A stretch of 64,000 nt of DNA from NCBI GenBank assembly GCA_033763975.1, contig JANRJM010000002.1:62001-126000 (forward strand), in the 5' to 3' direction. The notes under the pieces were generated by a model, which saw only the letters and a list, made by a program, of their open reading frames with translations, ran no database searches and was not told where the DNA came from. The position numbers were made by a program, and so were the translations under genes. Below are positions 58,997-64,000 of this stretch, piece by piece (position 1 is the stretch's first letter; each line of letters begins with the position of its first letter). The DNA is from Planctomycetota bacterium (GTDB taxonomy: Bacteria > Planctomycetota > Phycisphaerae > Phycisphaerales > UBA1924).

Positions 58997-60565
58997 ATGA
59001 ACTCGCGCACTGCTCGCATCTTGGCCTTGGCGGCGCTCACCGCTGGTTCGGTGGCGTACGGACAGGTCTTTACCTCAAGCCCGTTCCTGGCGATCCCGGA
59101 TTCGAGCGGGCCGTCCGTGCAGGACACCATCACGGTGTCGGGCGGACCCACGAGCATCACGGCGTTGGCCGTGACCATCAACATCACGCACACCTACACC
59201 GGCGACCTGGACATCGTGCTGGTGTTCAATGGGCAGACGCTGCACCTGACCACGGACAGCGGCGGCTCGGGCGACAACTTCATCGACACGCGGTTCATCG
59301 ACTCGGCGGTGACCTCCATCAGCGCGGGGGTCGCGCCGTTCACGGGCGACTTCCGCCCCGAGGGCGGGACCCCCGGCTGGACCGGCACGATCGTGATCCC
59401 CACGACCTACCTCGCGAACCTGGCCGGCTTCAACGGGCAGGACTCCAACGGCGCGTGGGACCTGGTGATTGATGACGACCTCGGCGGCGACACCGGCACG
59501 CTCAACTCCTGGCAGATCGACTTCAACCCGACGCTGCCCCTGGGCGCCGTGGGCTCGTACGCCGGCTGCGTCACGCCCGCCGACGGCGGCACGGCGATCA
59601 TGCGCGTCACCGTCTCACCCGGCAACAACCCGCCCAGCACGGGCGTCAGCGTCACGCTCGACGGCTCGGCGGTCGGGCTCGCGTCGAACATCGTGCTGCT
59701 GGACGACGGCCTGAACGGCGACGGCGCCGCGGGCGACAACGTCTACGGCGCGGTCCGCTCGATCGAGGCCGGATACTCCACCGGGAACTACCCCCTGCCC
59801 TTCACCGTCACCGACGCCGAGTCGCGCACCGCGACGGGCAACGTCACGGTCGCCGTCGCGAACGCGGCGTCGGTCTACTCCAGCGGGAGCAGCCTGCCCG
59901 CGACGGCCGAGATCCCCTCGGGCAGCGGATCGCTGACGCAGATCGACGGCGTGTTCGACGCCGCGAACGAGGCGAACATGTACCTCATCGAGATCTGCGA
60001 TCCCGCGTCGTTCAGCGCGACGACGTACCTGGGCACCACGCTCGACACGCAGCTCTTCCTGTTCCGCGCCGATGGCACGGGCGTCGCCGCCAACGACGAC
60101 GTGCCGGACGGCCAGCCTGGCGATGCGACGCTCCAGTCGCGACTCTCCAACGCGCTGGTGACCGCCCCGGGCAACTACTACCTCGCCGTCAGCCGCTACA
60201 ACCACGACCCGGTGTCCAACGGCTGCGGGGCGCTCATCTTCCCGAACACCCCGTTCAACATCGAACACCCCGCGAACGCCGGCGCCGGCCCCGTCTTCGC
60301 CTGGTCGGGCGCCGTGGCGTCGAGCACCACCCCGTACTCGATCTTCCTGACGGGCGTGTGCTACCCGAACGGCGGGCCGACCTGCGACCCCGACTTCAAC
60401 CAGGACGGCAACGTCGACCAGGACGACATCGCCTGCCTCGCGCAGGTCGTCGGCGGCGACCCGACCTGCTCCGCGGCTGATCCGGACTTCAACCGCGACG
60501 GCAACGTCGACCAGGACGACATCATGAGCCTCGAGCAGGTCGTTGGCGGGGCGAACTGCCCGTAA
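58997..60565 (+). CDS. Secreted P-domain protein with PPC-like domain and dockerin-like tail (third of three)
   Basis: AGGGAG lies upstream of the ATG at 58997 (a GTG at 58994 is an alternative); 522 residues, signal peptide ending GSVAYGQ. The P-domain (about 20-180) is closely related to those of the two upstream genes (TINITHTYTGDLDIVLV, NGAWDLVIDDDLGGD). After it comes a different Ig-like stretch (about 185-300), with VSVTLDGSAVGLASNIVLLD and AGYSTGNYPLPFTVTDAESR. A PPC-like domain follows (about 310-450), with LIEICDPASFSATTYLGTT. The tail loops are DFNQDGNVDQDD and DFNRDGNVDQDD, ending GANCP. Role unknown. Confidence 0.86.
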   Translation: MNSRTARILALAALTAGSVAYGQVFTSSPFLAIPDSSGPSVQDTITVSGGPTSITALAVTINITHTYTGDLDIVLVFNGQTLHLTTDSGGSGDNFIDTRFIDSAVTSISAGVAPFTGDFRPEGGTPGWTGTIVIPTTYLANLAGFNGQDSNGAWDLVIDDDLGGDTGTLNSWQIDFNPTLPLGAVGSYAGCVTPADGGTAIMRVTVSPGNNPPSTGVSVTLDGSAVGLASNIVLLDDGLNGDGAAGDNVYGAVRSIEAGYSTGNYPLPFTVTDAESRTATGNVTVAVANAASVYSSGSSLPATAEIPSGSGSLTQIDGVFDAANEANMYLIEICDPASFSATTYLGTTLDTQLFLFRADGTGVAANDDVPDGQPGDATLQSRLSNALVTAPGNYYLAVSRYNHDPVSNGCGALIFPNTPFNIEHPANAGAGPVFAWSGAVASSTTPYSIFLTGVCYPNGGPTCDPDFNQDGNVDQDDIACLAQVVGGDPTCSAADPDFNRDGNVDQDDIMSLEQVVGGANCP

Positions 60566-60602
60566 CACGATCCTCGCGGGCCGACACGCACGGCTGAACT
60601 CG

Positions 60603-60630
60603 CGCCCCGGGCCCTCGCCCGGGGCGTTTT
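60603..60630 (+). terminator. Intrinsic terminator of the third P-domain gene
   Basis: CGCCCCGGGC (60603-60612) and GCCCGGGGCG (60617-60626) form a 10-bp stem with a 4-nt loop, followed by TTTT. Confidence 0.8.
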
Positions 60631-60641
60631 CGTGCGCGGGG

Positions 60642-60647
60642 TACGAT
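60642..60647 (+). promoter_or_regulatory. Candidate -10 element TACGAT, leaderless start
   Basis: TACGAT ends 6 nt before the ATG at 60654, immediately after the preceding terminator. No ribosome binding site is present. Confidence 0.45.
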
Positions 60648-60653
60648 CGCCCC

Positions 60654-61112
60654 ATGGATCGACCCGTGCGGACCCTGCTCGTCGCGCTGCTCGTCGCGGG
60701 ATCGTGCGCCGCGCCCCCGCGCCCGGCGGGGACGCCGCCCCCGGATTTCGCGCTCGGCCTGAGCGTGCGGGGCGCTGCGGGAACGGCGCTCGCCCCGGCG
60801 TGGTACATCGTCGAGGCGGACGGCACGCTGCGCGCCGGGCTGGGCGTCCGTCATGAACGCACGCCCGCGCCCGGTCTGGTGCGCGTGCTCCGCCCGGACG
60901 AGCGTGCCGAAGTGTGGCGCCTCGCCGCCGCGATCGACGCCGATGCGCCGGGCGCGGTCAGCGCCGGTGCGCCCGGGCCCGGCGAGGGCTCGTTCTACCT
61001 GGCGCGCGACGGGCGACGCAGCACGGTGGTCCTCGACGAGATCGACGCGCGCCCGGACGTCGCGCGCCTCGCCGCCCGGCTGGCGGAACTCGCCTGGGTC
61101 TCGCCCCCGTAG
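60654..61112 (+). CDS. Small putative lipoprotein, unknown function
   Basis: Not recognised. 152 residues. The N-terminus MDRPVRTLLVALLVAGSC ends in a lipobox-like AGS-C, so lipid attachment at Cys18 is likely. The mature part has a mixed alpha/beta pattern (ALAPAWYIVEADGTLRAGLG; RVLRPDERAEVWRLAAAID; FYLARDGRRSTVVLDEID) and Pro-rich ends. It lies 30 nt before the Hsp70-like gene but each seems to have its own -10 element. Confidence 0.68.
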   Translation: MDRPVRTLLVALLVAGSCAAPPRPAGTPPPDFALGLSVRGAAGTALAPAWYIVEADGTLRAGLGVRHERTPAPGLVRVLRPDERAEVWRLAAAIDADAPGAVSAGAPGPGEGSFYLARDGRRSTVVLDEIDARPDVARLAARLAELAWVSPP

Positions 61113-61130
61113 GCGCTGCCCGCCAATCCC

Positions 61131-61136
61131 TACGCT
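61131..61136 (+). promoter_or_regulatory. Candidate -10 element TACGCT, leaderless start
   Basis: TACGCT ends 6 nt before the ATG at 61143; no ribosome binding site is visible. Confidence 0.4.
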
Positions 61137-61142
61137 GCGAGC

Positions 61143-63020
61143 ATGACGGCCAGCGGCCCCATCGTCGGCATCGACCTCGGCACCACCAACAGCCTCGTCG
61201 CCATCGCCGACGCGCGCGGGCCGCGCGTCATCCCCGACGACGCCGGTCGCGCGACCCTGCCGAGCGTCGTGCACCTCGGGTTGCGCGCCGTCGAGGTCGG
61301 GCACGACGCGCGCGCTCGCGCGCACGCGGACCCGGGCCGCACGATCGCCAGCGTGAAGCGCCTCATGGGTCGCAGTGCGGCGGAGGTGTCGGCGGACGCG
61401 CCGTTCCGGTCGTACGAGGTCGTGCCCGGCGAGCACGGGTCGGCCCGCGTGCGCGTGCCGGGCGAGGGATCCGCCCCCGACCGCGTCGTGACGCCCGAAG
61501 AAGTCTCGGCGATGATCCTGCGCGCGCTCAAGGCGCGGGCGGAGCGGGCGTTGGGCGAGCCGGTGACGCGCGCGGTGATCACCGTGCCGGCGTACTTCGA
61601 CGATGCGCAGCGCCAGGCGACCCGGGCCGCCGGGCAGCTCGCTGGGCTCGACGTCGTGCGCCTCGTGCCCGAGCCGACCGCGGCGGCGCTGGCGTACGGC
61701 ATCGGCGCGGGCGGGGCCGCGTCGCGCCGCCCGTCGACCATCGTGGTGTACGACCTGGGCGGGGGCACGTTCGACGTCTCGGTGCTGCGCCTGCTGCCCG
61801 CGACGGGCGACGAGCCGTTCTTCTTCCGCGTGCTGGGCGTCGGGGGCGACACGCGCCTGGGGGGCGACGACTTCGACCGCCTGCTCGCGGCACGCCTGGA
61901 CGCGCACGCGCGGGCGGGTGGCGTGGAGACGTCGGATGTCCGCACCGACCTGCTGCGCGAGGCCGAGCGCGTGAAGATCGAGCTCTCGGCCCGCGAGGCC
62001 GCACGGGCGCGCGTGGAGCACGCGGGGGGCGTGCTCGAGCCGGAGATCACGCGCGCGGAGTTCGAGGAGCTGATCGCGCCGCTCGTGGAGCGGACGATCG
62101 AGTCGTGCCGGCGGACGCTGCTGCAGGCGTCGGGCGAGCTGGACGGCGCGCCCGTGGACGCGGTCGTGCTCGTGGGCGGGAGTTCGCGACTCCCGCTGGT
62201 GCGCCGGCGGGTGCAGGAGTTCTTCGGGATCGAGCCGTACACCGCGCTGGACCCCGAGCAGGTCGTGGCGCTCGGGGCCGCGGTGCAGGCGCAGATCCTC
62301 TCGGGCGCGCGGCGCGACGCGCTGCTGCTGGACGTGATCCCGCTGTCCTTGGGCATCGAGACCGCCGGCGGGGGCGTGGCGAAGATCATCATGCAGAACG
62401 CGACGATCCCCGCCGTCGCCACCGAGATGTTCTCGACGCAGGTCGACGGGCAGACGGCGATCCGCCTGACGGTGGTGCAGGGCGAGCGCGAGATGGCGGC
62501 GGACTGTCGCACGCTGGGCGAGTTTCACCTGCGGGGCATCCCGCCGATGCCCGCCGGGCTCGCGCAGGTCGAGGTCAAGTTCCTCGTCGACGCCAACGGC
62601 GTGCTGCACGTCTCGGCGCGCGAGCGGCGGTCCGGCAAGGCGGCGTCGCTGCAGGTGATCCCCACGCACGGGCTCTCGGCCGGCGAGATCGAACGCATCG
62701 AGCGCGAGAGCCTGGCGCACGCGCGCGAGGACATGACCCGCCGGCGCGTGGCCGACCTGGTCGCCGCCGCACGGCTGGACGTCGGGTGGATCGGGGCTTC
62801 GCTCGAGCGTCACCGGGCGGCCCTGGACCCCGCCTACGCCGCGGATCTCGACGCGCGCCTCGCCGGCGTGCGGGCCCTCATCGCCTCGGGCGAGCGCGAC
62901 TGGCGGGGCGTCGACACCGGGGCGTTCTCGCGCGCCAAAGGCGACCTGGAGCAGGCGAGCCTGCGCCTGCAGGAAGTCGCGATCGCGGCGTCGCTCCGGG
63001 CCGACGCCTCGTCGCCCTGA
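61143..63020 (+). CDS. Hsp70-family chaperone, HscA-like
   Basis: 625 residues. ATPase motifs: VGIDLGTTNSLVA (phosphate 1), VYDLGGGTFDVSVL (phosphate 2) and LVGGSSRLPLVRRRVQEFFG (adenosine). The substrate-binding half has QGEREMAADCRTLGEFHLRG and VEVKFLVDANGVLHVSARE, closer to HscA (which has MQGERE and DCRSL at these places) than to DnaK. The C-terminal lid is short and lacks the DnaK acidic tail. HscA normally helps transfer Fe-S clusters from IscU, but no isc gene or HscB is visible. Either a second general Hsp70 or a lone HscA is possible. Confidence 0.87.
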   Translation: MTASGPIVGIDLGTTNSLVAIADARGPRVIPDDAGRATLPSVVHLGLRAVEVGHDARARAHADPGRTIASVKRLMGRSAAEVSADAPFRSYEVVPGEHGSARVRVPGEGSAPDRVVTPEEVSAMILRALKARAERALGEPVTRAVITVPAYFDDAQRQATRAAGQLAGLDVVRLVPEPTAAALAYGIGAGGAASRRPSTIVVYDLGGGTFDVSVLRLLPATGDEPFFFRVLGVGGDTRLGGDDFDRLLAARLDAHARAGGVETSDVRTDLLREAERVKIELSAREAARARVEHAGGVLEPEITRAEFEELIAPLVERTIESCRRTLLQASGELDGAPVDAVVLVGGSSRLPLVRRRVQEFFGIEPYTALDPEQVVALGAAVQAQILSGARRDALLLDVIPLSLGIETAGGGVAKIIMQNATIPAVATEMFSTQVDGQTAIRLTVVQGEREMAADCRTLGEFHLRGIPPMPAGLAQVEVKFLVDANGVLHVSARERRSGKAASLQVIPTHGLSAGEIERIERESLAHAREDMTRRRVADLVAAARLDVGWIGASLERHRAALDPAYAADLDARLAGVRALIASGERDWRGVDTGAFSRAKGDLEQASLRLQEVAIAASLRADASSP

Positions 63021-63161
63021 TCGCACGTTCTCGGACGCGTCTCGGGGCCGCGGGCACGCGCGGACGGCCCCGGCGCGGCGCCCTGCGCAGGCTTTGTCCA
63101 AGCCCGCTGGTGTTCTCGCCGATTCCCCGCCTGCAAGCGCGAACACCCGGAGACCCGACGC

Positions 63162-64000
63162 GTGAGACTGATCCTGTGGCTCGCGTGCCTCATGTCGGCG
63201 TGCGTGCCCGCCTGGGCGGGGACGCTGTACGTCCGGACCGTCGGGAACGACGCGAACACCGGGCAGTCGCCCGCCACCGCGGTCCGGACGCTCAACCGGG
63301 CGCTGGCGCTCGCGCAGCCGGGCGACACCATCTACGTGGGTCGGGGGACGTACACCGGCGCGGTCGCGAGCGTGCGGTCCGGAACTCCCACCGCGCGGAT
63401 CCGCGTCGTGGGCGATTATCAGGGCGTCTTCACGGGCGACCCGCGCGGGACGCCCACCATCGACGCGACCGGCGCGGCGACGCTCACCGTCTCGCACAAC
63501 TACATCGACTTCGAACGCATCAACATCCGCCGGGGCACGCGCTGCGTCGTGTGGTCCGGCGTCGACGGCATGCTCCGATCCTGCGTCATCCGCTCCGCAA
63601 CGGATGACGGCGTGCTCGTCACGGGCGGCTCGCTCTCGCTCGTCTCGTGCACCGTCCGCGACGCGGGCGTCGTGGCGACGGGCAACGCCTCCGTGACGCT
63701 GAGTTCGTGCACGCTGCGCGACATCCCCGGCGGGGCGGTGCTCTCGCAGACCACCGGGGCCGTCCGCGTGGAGCAGTGCACGCTGCAGAACAACCCGGGC
63801 TGGGGGATCACCGCCGAATCGGGAAGCGTCACCGTGGTCAACACGCTCTTCCGCCCGGGCGGGGGGGGGATGCTCGTGGGGCGCATCGGGGTTGCGGGCC
63901 CGACGGTGACGGCGTGGAACAACACGCTGGTGTCGCAGGCGAGCGCGGGCGTGCGGGTGCAGAGCGGCTCGGCGACGGTGCGCAACTCGATCTTCTACAC
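63162..64000 (+). CDS. Exported right-handed beta-helix protein, 5' part only
   Basis: Open from a GTG at 63162 (CGGAG about 10 nt upstream) to the end of the window, 279 residues. A signal peptide (LILWLACLMSACVPAWAG) is followed by TLYVRTVGNDANTGQSPA and ALAQPGDTIYVGRGTYTG, the start typical of DUF1565-like pectate-lyase-fold proteins. The next residues are short repeated strands with regularly spaced Cys (RSCVIRSATDDGV, VSCTVRDAGV, SSCTLRDI, EQCTLQNN), as in right-handed beta-helices. Such proteins bind or cleave polysaccharides. The C-terminus, and therefore any dockerin-like tail, lies beyond the window. Confidence 0.8.
   Translation, partial: MRLILWLACLMSACVPAWAGTLYVRTVGNDANTGQSPATAVRTLNRALALAQPGDTIYVGRGTYTGAVASVRSGTPTARIRVVGDYQGVFTGDPRGTPTIDATGAATLTVSHNYIDFERINIRRGTRCVVWSGVDGMLRSCVIRSATDDGVLVTGGSLSLVSCTVRDAGVVATGNASVTLSSCTLRDIPGGAVLSQTTGAVRVEQCTLQNNPGWGITAESGSVTVVNTLFRPGGGGMLVGRIGVAGPTVTAWNNTLVSQASAGVRVQSGSATVRNSIFY

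Noticed and set aside
6822-60565. Interpretation of the dockerin-like tails as a cellulosome
   Set aside because: No cohesin, scaffoldin or cellulose-active enzyme family was recognised, and the tails differ from clostridial dockerins in having four cysteines and a fixed CP end.
54507-60565. P-domain genes as proprotein convertases
   Set aside because: No S8 catalytic domain or Asp/His/Ser motifs are present in any of the three.
1-64000. tRNA, rRNA, riboswitch or insertion-sequence features
   Set aside because: The intergenic regions were read for cloverleaf-like pairs, terminal inverted repeats and transposase motifs; none could be supported by eye. A covariance-model search would be needed to exclude small RNAs.

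Overview
This 64 kb window is high-GC (about 70% by eye) chromosomal DNA. It most likely comes from a planctomycete of the class Phycisphaerae. The evidence is the mix of Gram-negative envelope genes (BamA, OmpH/Skp, LpxD, LpxC, two LptF/LptG permeases) with prepilin-like proteins, a PEP-CTERM-like protein, and many secreted proteins that share a C-terminal two-loop, four-cysteine, dockerin-like domain ending in Cys-Pro. I recall this domain from Phycisphaerae proteins named 'GC-type dockerin domain-anchored'. No rRNA, tRNA, CRISPR array, transposase or phage gene was recognised.

Layout: (1) 1-3401, an outer-membrane assembly and lipid A run: bamA (3' part), ompH/skp, lpxD, lpxC. (2) 3580-6611, a small coupled set with a putative lipoprotein, a pseudopilin and two membrane-anchored unknowns. 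(3) 6822-31338, the main accessory region: ten dockerin-tailed secreted proteins (two S8 proteases, an SGNH hydrolase, an M12-like metalloprotease, a matrixin-like metalloprotease, an exonuclease/endonuclease/phosphatase-fold protein and four unknowns), interrupted only by lpd. (4) 31366-38236, a GH13 amylase and an operon-like set: LptF/G permease, GT39 glycosyltransferase, PAP2 phosphatase, second LptF/G permease. (5) 38347-44163, a SUMF1-fold protein with a PEP-CTERM-like tail overlapping an eleventh dockerin protein, a GH57 amylase and a twelfth dockerin protein. (6) 44313-54263, mostly housekeeping: purB, DinB-like, M14-like peptidase, unknown, GNAT, TPR-GT41 glycosyltransferase, class IV aminotransferase and a short PheT. 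(7) 54507-60565, three tandem P-domain dockerin proteins. (8) 60654-64000, a lipoprotein, an HscA-like Hsp70 and the start of a beta-helix protein.

The central observation is that 15 of 42 genes end in the same ~60-residue module. It has two calcium-loop motifs of the form DxNxDGNxDQxD, four cysteines conserved in all 15 copies, and a C-terminal Cys-Pro. The modules in front are unrelated enzymes and beta-rich domains, almost all with signal peptides. This looks like a shared sorting or anchoring signal for the secreted proteome. No cohesin partner or processing enzyme was recognised here.

Two initiation styles can be read by eye. Most dockerin genes have Shine-Dalgarno sites, and at least eight have candidate -35/-10 promoters with 16-18 bp spacing. 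Nine mostly housekeeping genes instead have a TAnnnT hexamer 5-9 nt upstream of the start codon and no obvious ribosome binding site, the pattern expected of leaderless transcripts. All calls are from reading the sequence; no database search was run.
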